Positions 10,200-22,700 of a stretch of DNA of 64,000 nucleotides are shown piece after piece. The position numbers were made by a program, and so were the translations under genes. Position 1 is the stretch's first letter; each line of letters opens with the position of its first letter. The notes under the pieces were generated by a model, which saw nothing but the letters and a program-made list of their open reading frames with translations, ran no database searches and was not told the DNA's origin. Origin of the DNA: Phoronis australis (Eukaryota; Phoronida; Phoronidae); assembly GCA_002633005.1 (NCBI GenBank), contig NMRA01000661.1:155718-219717 (forward strand). The letters are read 5' to 3'.

Positions 10200-13100
10200 G
10201 ATCCGAATAACAACTTTTATTTCCTGGAATGTTCAGTTTTTGACAACGCTAAAATCGATATTGCATACGACAATGGTTGGACATTAACAACGTTACTAAA
10301 CTACCAGGGCACTTCCTGCTAAATATTCTGATAATTGCAATCGCTGCATGAAAACACACGCCAGTTTAGCTATTCACGAAAAATCCACTGCAGTTAACCT
10401 TTTTACAGCAAGAGCAACTTAACGAAAATTAATCAAACTGAATTGACTTGAAACAACAACACAATAATTATAGAAGTTAGTATAAATAAAACAGATCTGG
10501 CTCCTTTACATTATAATTATACAATTACTTTTAATTCTATACAGTTTACACAATATAAACAGCCCCAGGGCGTAATAAAGTACGAAAAACGCAAGCGGGA
10601 TTACTGAAGATCAAACACAAAAATCCGCCAGGATCCATTCAGCAAAGCAAAACGGTCAAAGAAGCTCGAAGGCAGGATTCCGCTGCTGATTACTACAGTG
10701 CGCCACACAGCGACGTGAAGACATTACTTGAATTCCTTTCTTCTTTTGCCCCGAATTTAATGATTCGTCTTCAGGCAAAAGTTTACATTTACAGCCAATA
10801 GAAACAGACCCAAACAAAATACCGGTTGGAATAAGAGGGCAGGAAAAAAGGGAAAAACAAGACAAATTGGTATCAAGCTAATATACAGTTATCAATCAAA
10901 TTACGACTGAAACCAGTGTAGACCTAATGGACAGAAAATTTACTTCAGCTTAGTTCGGTGATAAGTGTTTAATTTTAAAGACATTTTTGACAAGAAAGGA
11001 CATTATACAATTCCTCTTCATACCGCAAAATATATTCGAAGAACTGAGACTTACATGCAGAGCATAAGGTAACAAAGACAGTCCTATCGCACTTGCACTG
11101 TTTATGGTGCATTGAACACGGTTTTAGTAACACGACTATAACCTTGGGACACCCCGATTCACACAATGCCGAGTGACGAAGGCCTTCATTTAATTTTGAA
11201 ACAAGTCACAGAAACCGAGTCACGAAAACGAAGCAACAGTTCTCGTGTTCTATGATTATACTGTGTGGTCGGAATAGGCGTGTTATTTTTTGGTTTAATT
11301 AACGGCTTCACCGACATGCCGAAGCAGTGCTCAATATAGAAAGCATCCAGCAAACTTAAACTTGAGGTAGATGAAATTTGACTAAAAATAAGAACCAGCG
11401 TTTTATAATTCCGAAAGTGGAGCTGTCATTACGGCAAATATTCTGCAGTTTCGAACAACCTCTGATTTAAGGCATAGAAACAAATTAAAACATTTTCCAT
11501 TTAATACACTTTCTTAACAAAAATATTTTCACAATTACAGGCAACAACGTGTCATGTTTTTTATTTAAATTCTACCATCAACACTACTTGTTAAAAAAAT
11601 AATATTTCAGTTTTCCGAAATAGATTCTATCATTCACTTTTGTTTGCACAGCAACTAAGAACCAGCGGACGACAAAGCGTTCACACACCAACACAATAGA
11701 ATGTAATAAAAAAGGTGGCGTGGCTGACGCAAATCAATCGCTAACAGCACTAATGAAAAAATGTATTGTTTTTTTAAATTAAGCAAACGGACATTATGCA
11801 GTCATACGGTGATCAACCAGTCTTCACATGATACTTCAGGGTTATGTTTATTTCAGTAGGTAAGGTAAGTTTAAAGCCTAACTTCAACGGAATTTTGTTA
11901 CTTTAGGTTTATTGGGTTAACCAAGTAGTTATAGCAAAGCCTAGCAAAATCAGAAAACGCGAGTTTAATCGCGCAAGTGTAGGCCCGTCAAAAGATAGGT
12001 GAAGCTGCCTTTTCGTGCCATATTGTGTCACCGTGAACTCCCAGGGCAAACGATAAAAGGCCGATAACAGTTGCATTGAATAGGAGTCTGAATAAAACAC
12101 CATGCACCTGGTGTTAAGGAACTTTTGATTGCAACCACACACAGCTATTAACGCAGTGTCAGTCTTCCTTACTACGACTGGAAATAATTTCCAGATTTGA
12201 GAAGAGCTGAGAGGTCACTTTTGCTTCAGAACTGGTCAATTAAGTTGCTTGCATCATGGCGGGTTGGTTTCAGTGACTAAGGTAGCTATGGCCATACGGG
12301 AATTCTAGGCGATTTATCACAACCAATTTCAATTAAAACAAACCCTAAGAATGCAAAGACATTGCTTTGGAAGGGGAAATGCTGCTGTAAACTAGATGAT
12401 TTTAACACCAGAACATGACTTGTAGAGACAATAAAGCAGTATCCAAGTCACGAGCAATAACAAATTTTCAGTACCTTCCAGAAATCACATCCAGTCTGAA
12501 CACAAACACATCAAGACTTGTGTTGCAGTTATAATTGGTCTACAAAATGACGAATTGTTATGTATAGATGATTTTTTGAACTCCAATAACTTAAGGCATG
12601 CTTTGCGATATAACACAAAATATACCTTGCAACATAACACACAACATGCCTTGCGAAATGACGCAGTATGTCTTGCTGAATGAGGGTTTTTAAGTCTATC
12701 ACATGAAAATTTCCTTGACGTTAGCTTATTCCAAGAGATTTTTAATAGTGCCAAGGTTTTTCGGAGCACGGAGAACATTTTTTTTGTCATTTCCTTAGTT
12801 TTCAGGTTTTCATGAGCGGTAGCACTGAACTGCGGCAACTCCCCTCAGAGATTCTACTAGTATTACAGATCATTAAAATTGAAGTGACTGACGTTTCACC
12901 CCTTAAATCTTGTCCATACACAGCCCACTCTAGAACAACTTGCACTAGGGCAGCATACCCCACTTAGAAGAGCAGCGTTCACATGCACACATATCCAATA
13001 ACTAAGGTAAGGTAAAAGTTGTCGCTCTGTGCGCGACAATGAACACCTAATGCAAATACGGTATCAAGAGAAAACCCGTCTGTAGCGCAGTTGGTAATTA

Positions 13101-13691
13101 CTTCTGCCTTGCCCCAAGTTTGCGGCCACACAAGTTTGCAGCACAAGTTACCGTAGAACGAGATATCCCACCTTGACAAGGTGAAGTAAGTTGTCACAAG
13201 TTCGGTAAGTTGTGTCCACACAGCGCTCAAACCTAGCGACAACTTGATCAAGGAGTACCTTGGTCTAGGGTAAGTCTACATCTGGACGACACTTAAACGG
13301 ACGATGACTCCACTGTTCTGATAAGAGGGAGCATTTTGCAGCAGAATGACCAAACACAACAACGTATTTGTATGAACACTGCATTCCATAACCAGGAAAG
13401 TTCGTGTTAAAAGTAAAACAGCATTGCTAAGATACCAAAACGAATAACTGCGTGAAAGCCCTGCACTTCAACAATGTTACATTACAACTTATAAAAGAAA
13501 GGATGAAATCCTTTATGGGAATGCACCATGTCATCTGACACCACTGAGCACAAGCATGGGATATATTCAGCTGAAAAAACCTTAGTCATGAAAAAACATG
13601 TTATAACAGGTCACCTCATATACAACAAGTAAATAAACGTGACAAATAAATGCGAGGGAATGTAGTGATAGACTGCACGCCAGCGCCGCCT
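10200..13691 (-). other. Probable 3' UTR and 3' flank of PLXDC
   Basis: AT-rich sequence without convincing exons, directly downstream of the PLXDC stop codon. Minus-strand AATAAA hexamers occur (for example near 10215), so the 3' UTR could be up to about 3.4 kb long. The true cleavage site is not determinable from sequence alone. Confidence 0.35.
12593..12682. repeat. 24-bp minisatellite, about four units
   Basis: Degenerate units built on CATGCCTTGCGAAATAACAC. The TTGC core recurs at 12603, 12627, 12651 and 12673. Confidence 0.6.
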
Positions 13692-13796
13692 TCAGGCTCT
13701 GCTCTCACTGTCCATGGACACCGCGTACTTCTCGCCAGACTCGTCAGGGTTCTTCTTCCAAAACTTAATGCGTTTAGCCACTTCTCTTGGACGGTT
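13692..13796 (-). CDS. PLXDC2: PLXDC exon 14, cytoplasmic tail and stop
   Basis: Acceptor TTTTTTCAG, phase 0, 34 codons plus TGA. A basic tail (REVAKRIKFWKK) then YAVSMDSESRA, comparable in position to the short tail of vertebrate PLXDC. Confidence 0.8.
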   Translation of the reverse strand, partial: NRPREVAKRIKFWKKNPDESGEKYAVSMDSESRA

Positions 13797-16700
13797 CTGA
13801 AAAAAGATGATGCAATAATACCGTATTGGTAGGTGAAACCAGCGAAAGTTCGTGAGATCTCCGGTATGTCTTTTGACTTGTTTGTGATGCACGGGGTACA
13901 CAATTTTCAAAAATGACAAAATGCTGTTGAAGGCACCTATTCTGGGAGAGGTTAAGGTGAGAATTGAGACGGATATCACCCAACCAGCAATGAACAGGAG
14001 AAGGAAGGGGGGAAGGAGAGGAGCATTTGGACCTACTACTCTTGAGCTGACCACAACATTAAAGTTAAGCCCATACTGGAGATGCGTAATCTTGGCTTCT
14101 TGTAGTTAGAGAGTGTCCACAAACAGGCATGCACTCTTAACCACACGGCGCACCACAATGACCAAAAACCAACAAAAATGGGGACAAAGGTGACATCTAG
14201 CAACTGCTATGCCAATTCCGAGACACAGTCAAATCCCTGCCATGACCTGTTCTGGCAAGAGACATCTTTCGCAATAAAACAGTCAGACCTTTACCACTAC
14301 GACACCTCAGCTGGTTTCATGAAACATCACTGACTGCATGCTCTAGTAAGCAGATACAGTAAGTGAACTACTGCTAATTGCACACAGCTTTTAGTGCTCC
14401 ATATCACTAACGTAATACATGCGATTGTTGACTGGCACAGTAAATGACAAGAATCAGAGGACTTCACCAGATATTTTGGACATCGATTTGTTATAAGAAC
14501 AGCACAGCCTTGAAACTTGCAAGATTGGTACTACGGTATATTTGTCAGTACAAAACTAATTCTTAACCCAGAAAAGTCTTCCCCAGTCATTGACAAGGGG
14601 AATTAACACAAGAAATGACAACGTGGCTAAGCTGTTCACAGAATTAACCGTCATGACCCGGAAACAATATTTTGTCCGATTACTTTTGACTTGCGCTGTA
14701 CCAATCTGTAAGGGATGCCCTGTTCAACTAAACCAGGCCATATCTTTTTCACATAGATTTTACTCAATTGCTACTCTTCACGCCTAAAGCCACAACTGTT
14801 AAAAACTCAAGCTCCTGGTTTTAGTTGCCGATGGCCAGTCCCGCTGAATGCCATGCATAAACACAGTCAGAATAATAGTGATCCTATACACAGGGTTATT
14901 TCAACTAGTGAGTGACCTTGACACCTGGTTATAGCTTTCACAACAGAAAATTCAAACTCAACTTGAATTTCAAAATTCATGTACCAAACGTCAATGTCTA
15001 TACTGTGGGGAGTTCGAAATAAACACATCGAACTGGTACGAAAAGCCCAAAATGACCCAATTTGCTTTAGAAATGACTAATCTCCTAATACTTCAAACTT
15101 GTTGCACAGGGTTTTAAACTCGACGCAAGTGATCCAAACTCATCACAGCAAAATTCAAACTTGACGCACAGATGAGACAAAACAAGTTGTCATGGAAAAC
15201 GTATTAACTGCTGTCTAAACCACCCTCACAGGGGGTTAACCTGCTACTGTTACAAATTTCGCGGTTGAATTTAAAAGTTATAACCGCCTTGGTGTGGACA
15301 GGACAAAAAAGTACCAAGCTCCAAAACATCAAACCACAAAACAGTTCATTGTACGCACACAGATCTCACACGTCGGCACATACCCTGATCAGCCATTGGC
15401 CAGAACGGGATTCTGGGTTGCGATAGGCGTACACGATCCAGCCTATGAAGGCCACGATCAACATGAGCAGAACGATGACCCCAAATATGACACCAGTCAC
15501 GACGCCTGCATCTGTTCAGGGAGAGATATAAAGAAGCGTGAAACACATTATAGAGACTCACAATTTTACACTGACTGCTTATTAAATGAATGCAGTACAA
15601 AAACTATTCGTCCCCACAGGTAAAGTACAACGCGACTCAAGTTTCGGAATAGCCATCTTGCAAAAATTAAAATTGGTACCATGAAGCCAATTTTCTGAAC
15701 TATTGCAATTGATTGCCAAACACTATTCGGGTGCACTTGAAATGACTTTTTTCTAATCGAGAGGATAACTTAACTTCGCACAGTACGCAAGTCAATGAAC
15801 TGCTTGCTTACCGGGAATTCCTGTCCCAGAACACCAAGCAAATTACAGACATTTGTATCAACTAACATATCACGGCCTTGGGGGTGGGTGGTTAATCGAT
15901 GACGGGCACTCAAAAATGAAAATTTCACAGGTGGGCAATAGACCCAAGGTGAACGCTAATTCAGACAAATGCCATCTCTGTCCCAAACTGAACTAGTTTT
16001 GTCAAACATTGCGCAGCCTGCTTCTTCCCAGTTACATCATGAAGCAACCGGCTTACAGTCACTCAAAACAACTTTTTCATACTACTATGAACAGATGCCC
16101 TCCAAACTTTTTTTAAAGTCCAGCAAGGAAGAGGGCTATTTACCAACTGTCACAAGCACAACAGAGAAGTGTGCATAGCCTGACATTTATTGACAGTTTC
16201 ATATCACATGCACAATGCAAAAGGCAAGCATAATGCTCTCGCAGTATACCAACCGGCTCATGTCAATACTCTGTAAGCAAAAAACTGAAGATGTGCAAAG
16301 TATACCGTTTCCCAACTGTCTTTCATCAACAAGTACAAAGCTGAAGGTGTGCAAAATATACCATTTGCCGACCGTCTCGTCAACAAACACAAAACTAAAG
16401 GCGTGCAATGTATACCATTTCCCGACCATCGCTCGTCAACAAGTACAAAATTGAGGGTGTGCAAAGCATACAACTATTTATCGACCACCGTTCATCAACA
16501 AGTACAAAACTGAGGGTGTGCAAAATATACCATTTACCCACCATTTCTCACTAACAAACACAAAACTGAAGACGTGCAAAGTATCCCATTTCCCGACCGT
16601 TGCTCGTCAACAAGTACAAAACTGAGGATTTGCTAAGTATACAATTTACTGACCGTCGCTCGCTAACAAGCACAAGGCCGAGGGTATGCATATTATTTTT

Positions 16701-19700
16701 ACGTCAGGATAGTGAAGATTGAATTCTGTAAAGAACTTGAGACGTTTGAAGGGGAGCACACTTTCAGAATCACGTCTTACTAACAGCAGTCGTTACTTTC
16801 TTTTCAGTCACGTGAATTAACAGGCAGACAGACAGGCAGGCAGACAGCTACAAAGGGAGGAACAGACACCATGCTGGTATAAGACGATCACCCTGTTACA
16901 ACACATGCATACTTCCCACCAACATACATATGAAGTGATCACCGTAAGATAGCAGTTCATCTTGGAAAACTCGCACCCTACTATTTCTTAATATTGCCTG
17001 CGCCAAAAATTTTTCCTGTTTGAAAAAAACGTCTCAATCCGACTGTCCGAACAAGAGGCAGCGAAATTTCAAAATTTAGACATCCCATTGATCGACTTAT
17101 GATCCCACTGTGACTCTAGTACAAGTGCACAGACTGGACTTCTGGTTACACAGCGACCCTAAGCACTAAATACAATGGAGTGAGATGCATCAACAGACAG
17201 GGCCAAAAAGTCACCAAGCGCTGGAACACTACAGTTGCCTTACCTAGTCTACATACTGGCATGGTCATGGAATCTAGTTCATGACCATGATTAAACATTG
17301 CATTCAAATGAAGACTTTTGAAACAATGGTCTGCACTTCGTGAACCTTTCAGGAACTTACACACAGCATACACATCTATACAGCACACAACAAACTAAAA
17401 GCAACAGCTGTTCAAAGTCTTGTTAGTTAGTACTAACAAACTGACCCATTGTTCTCTTCCCAAACACAATTGTCTGTGAAATCCCATCTCTAGGCTAAAA
17501 GCAGCCATTGACACGAAAACAAAATGGCCATGTTTTTCACAATGAAATAAAGATCAACCAGTCTTAAAGTGACTTGTATTAAAAGGTATTTAACAAGCAC
17601 AATTTATTTGTCACAGTTTTGTAACAAAACTCAGCTCTTGCGGACTTACATCATATTTAGATAAGATGAAAATTGGAATGTGCAAATGAAAGAGCAGAGA
17701 TTTATGGGTAGTACAATTTCTTTTCACCACCTCTTGACTGTAATGAATAAACCATTTCCCATAACTTCATGCACACAAGATATTGTACTCTAAAAAGTCA
17801 ACTGTGTGTGGAGTGTATTATGTGAATCTGGACCTGTAAACTTTGATACATTATTCTTACAAGACTGTAAACTTTTTATTAACTGGTCTCTATAAACTGC
17901 AAAGATTAAAGCTCTTGACACACAGACAAAACATGTATCACCAGCGTCAGACACACTGTGAATCAAAATGGCCACCATTACCTTTGTTGTTGTTGCCAGA
18001 AAGTGGCACGTCACCTTTCACACGCTGGCCATTGGGAGAGTTCTCTGTTTGAAAGCCAAGCGGAACATAATTACAACAGGCATTAACAAGGGATAGTTTA
18101 CCAGAATAACAATTCATCTCAAATACTTACCAATTGGAGCTGAAATCCCAATCGTTAGAGTAAATGTGTGGCCAATCTGAACAGCAATAGCAAACAACAC
18201 CCTAACAGCAGAGGTGTAAAGTGATTGCGATTGATAAAAAAAAGCTCAGTGGCACTCCAAATAATATACATATCGCAAAGTTGTCATGGTGTCAGCAAAT
18301 AAAATGGGCCAGAAATCCAATGTGCCAGAGGGGAACTACACTTGGCATGTGGCAACTCATAACTGAACGGCGAAATGACTGTAGGCAACTCGGCAACAAA
18401 ACCACAACTTGATGAACCAGCAACAAAACCAAACCGCACGGAATGGAGACATTACAGAAACCCTAACTACACATAGTTACCAATGTCGTTACCATACGGT
18501 ATAAGAAGAGTTAACAATGGCCGAAACATCGAGGTGGATGTCAGAAGTCGACCTTCTACATTAGTAACTGCTTGCATTTGGTGTGTAGACCGAGCTTCCA
18601 CTGTCGACCCAATAGAGGTCCCTTCAGTGCTCTTGGATGACATCGGATGTGAGTCATCATCGCCTGGATCGGTCTGGCTTGACAATATTTTCATGACAGT
18701 GCTGGACATTGTGGAAGACAACCCAACTGATGCATTGTGGTTATGTTTGGGCTCATGAGACCACGGCGTCACCTGACTGATCAACCTTTGTGTGAATTCA
18801 TTCCCAGTAGCTAACCGTGCCACATGTTTGGTAGTTTGGTCACTAACACTCGTACTTCGCTCACTTGCAAGTGACTGGACATAGCCACTAGTGCTTTTAG
18901 GTAAGCTCGTTGACTTGGGACCTAAATAAGGTTTACATTTTGTTCACAACTCATTACCTGAAATGCAGAATTACAAAAAGAAATTCATGTAATCTAGTCA
19001 GAATATCCGATATAACCGAAAATACAAACAAGCAGATCTCTACAGTTTTTGAAGCGGTCCCATACTGAAAGAGAGGCAAACTTAAGCCTTTCACCATAGG
19101 TCAACATGCACTTGCATTATTTTCAACAATGGCAATGACACATCAGTCAATTACCAGACCCAGTAACTAGTTTCTATGCAACACACGGAGGGACGGCTAA
19201 TATGGAAGCTAATGAAATAACCAGTCTCTTAAAATGTGACATTATAGCCAGACCAAAAAGATACCAATTAACAAGAGCAGCACAAGGTGTTGACATGCAG
19301 CAACAACCCATTCCAGAAGTACATTTCTATGGGCACGTAGCTTCAAGTAAGGTACAAGGAAACCAACAACTTTACCGTAAGTCCTACCTGCAGTAGTTAG
19401 AAATGACAGAAAGTGTTGGTGCCTTCCTTGAGACAGGGACACCCAAACAAAGATAAGGGGTGTAAGGTAGTCAAATTGACAGGTGCTAGCTAGCACAGTC
19501 AAATTCCCGCAAGGTATCCCCATTGATTCTCTACCAGAATGGGTTTGATGAGGAATAACGTCCAAATTAAACTAAACTAAATGGACCATTAAGCAGTGCC
19601 ATGGTAGTCCTATCTGTCCAAAAATATACCACTACATGTACACCCTCGTCCTAAACCTTCGATAGGTTTCAACTATAATTTAGAGACATTTTGGAATAAT

Positions 19701-22700
19701 TTGTCAAAAATCAAAATGGCCAATAGGGAATACTACCGGTAATCAAATCCGTCTGCTCCGGGTACATTCCCAACAATACCTTATCGTCAATTTTCCAAGA
19801 TCGCTTTTTGACAATATAATCCTAAAATGCTGTTGGCAAGGAATAACTTGTGAAAAACTTCACTGGCCACTACGAGGCGCTATGGTAGCCAAAACCAGCC
19901 AATCCATCCAAAACTGGACCCTTGACAGTGAACTTCAACATGCATACCCGAGTGAGGTTTTGAAAAACTTATTATTTATTTTTTGACAATAATGGACAGA
20001 TAATGATGTTACAACATATTGTCAAAAACTGAAATGGCCACTATGGAGAAGTAGGGTGGTTGAATCTTTCCAGAAATCTGTTGATGACACATCCCCACCT
20101 TAGTTCAGAACCTCTGTGTCAGGTTGACATCCGTCTTCAGGATCTCCAAATATCATTCAGAAAATTGATACTTTTGACAAGGATAATAATCTTGTAGAAA
20201 GCTAAAATGTCCACTAGAGGGTGCTAGGGTAGTCAAATCAGTCTGCAGATTGCATGGTGCTGGTGCATTCTTATATACACCCATGTATCAAGTTTCGCTA
20301 ATACCTGTTGAATCATTTCGATACTAAAATCTCGTCAAGACCAAAGTGCTGCAGCAGACAAAACCAGTCTGAAAATTAACTGGTGCTGGCGGATTGCTGT
20401 CACATACCATTGCATCAAATTTCATTCAAATCTTCCAATCAGTTCTCTAGATATACCATCCGGAAACACTCTCTCTCAAAAACATTGACAAGCCCCACCC
20501 CTCAGGGCCAGTAAACAGAGGAACTGAAAAGTGGATTGTACCATTCTAGCCATGCCCTACATCTGTGTGCCAAGTTTTATCATAATTCAACCAGTACCAG
20601 TGCTTTCCGAGATATTGAGCGAACATCCTCACAGGATGACGACAGTATGCAGCCCAAAATTATGATGAACAAGAGGGTCCAACAAAGGCTAAACTGCTAA
20701 CACAATCAGGAACTCGGCACAAAACAGCGATGCGAAATGTTATTGAAGGAATGCCAGAGAGATTTTCAACTAACCATAACAATTAAAGCAAGTACATGAA
20801 AGACGGAGGAGTCAAAATGTCACCATGTGCAGACAAAAGCAATACTGATACTGAAAAATGGTCTTAACATTTCAATGGGTTCTGGCATTGTTGTAAATGT
20901 CCACAATTTCTCGAAATATTGTCCGACATGGAAGGGGTTCCACTCAACAAAAAATTCCCCTCTCAGAGGACACAGGCACCTTTTTCCACTCAGGTGATCG
21001 CGGGTCATGTATCCGAGGCGGGTCTGAGCTGGCCTTCCAAAACGAGAGAAATAAGCTCAGTATATACATGTAAGATGAGTAGACTTGTGGGCTTATACGC
21101 CAGAAAGCAAATAGTTAGGGTTGTGCTGAAAAAAACCCGACAGATACGCTAATTATTAATTCAGTGGCCAGAAACACTTAAACTATATCAAAAGATTAAA
21201 GAAAAACATATAAGTTAGCTGTAAGTCACACAGGTTAAATAAATCTGACTACTTTTCTAAACCACACAATTACTGAACAAACTGATCGACAGCAATCACC
21301 CGCTACGGCATTTCCTAAAAATTTCAAATAAAAACATACGCAACTGAAATTATTAAAATATTCCATTGTGATCGGCCACATAACTTCTGCATCCTCCAGT
21401 TCAGCTAATTTTAATAAATCTTTGAAGTGAGTTAAGCACAATTTTAATTTAAGGTTAAATTATAAAAATTTTGAAAATTATTTTGGTCTTGGCCTACTAC
21501 AAATCTGCCGTGTCATCGGATCAATATAGTCTTTCCATTAAAGCTGTCGTAAGAGAGGCAACTCATGCAAAATATAAAATTTGCTTAAAGGTACAGAAAC
21601 GCCACTTCTAATTATATTAATGACTTAAAAATCCTTTTGAAAAGGGATAAATCTTGTTGCACAGTGTCATTTTCACGACGTAACGGCTTTAATTATATTT
21701 CAAGATTGACCGATTTTCTAAGAGTCAGGAAATGTTTTTTTCCAGACTTCAAGTGACTCAAATAGTAAGCATTTTGACTTGTGCGCAAAATTTAAATTGA
21801 TGCCCATAAGAACACGCAATCTGACCTTTTCAAATGCTCGCCCATTTCACAATCAGCATTACTCAGATGCGTTTCCCTAGATGGTGATTATGTTAGGATT
21901 GGGAAATGAACCTATTTAATCAGAATTTTCTTCTTAAATAAACACAAATTTGTAGTTTCACACCTACCTTCTACACTTGGGTTTACTTAACACCTAGCAT
22001 GACGTCATTGTGACACTTGATGTTGCGAGCTATCATTTCACGCCACGATAACAAAAAACCAATGCAAATTAAATAATGTAATATCAGAAATAAAAAATAT
22101 CAAAATTGATATAAACAAGTCAATGCTGCAAAACAATGATTTTGTTACATTTATTTTAGCAAATCCTGACCAATCCCTTAACAAAACGAGCCAAAATCCA
22201 GTTACATAGTACATAGCCTAGTTGACCTGACCACCACTCTAAAGAATTACCAAACAATACTCATCCAGTTCAAGGCTCATGTTCTGCTTAACACCAAATT
22301 CTTAAATTGCAAATTTACACGTTTAACACCAATGCCTACTGTATACAAACAATGCTCCATCGAAGGAGTCCTGTTTCGCATGAATCTTAGCTTCCAAAAC
22401 GTACCCCACTTGCTTATTAACAGAAATTCCACCCGAATCCTGACTGGTGCAAGACTGCAAAGTCAATACAGCTGCCAGAGCGTTAACCCCATTGGCCATT
22501 CGTTTTCAAACACCAATACTCAATTAAATGCCCACCTCCTGACTTCTGAGTATAATAACGGCTTTAATCTGGATGAGTACTGTAGTCCATGCCTACCACC
22601 ACCTTACAGTTGCATCCGTTACCCGACAACGCTACAAGATCTAGCTAACATCAAGTAGGGTCAAATGAATCAACTGAAGGGTCTACGCATTGTGAATACG

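Noticed and set aside
16215-16473. CRISPR-like array or repetitive protein at the 56-bp repeat
   Set aside because: The repeats are contiguous with no unique spacers of equal size, the genome is eukaryotic, and the frames exist only because of the repeat period.
18131-18176. Possible 46-nt PLXDC exon with good splice sites
   Set aside because: Its phase would shift the frame into a TGA on joining to exon 12 and is wrong for exon 13; exon 11 joins exon 12 directly in phase.
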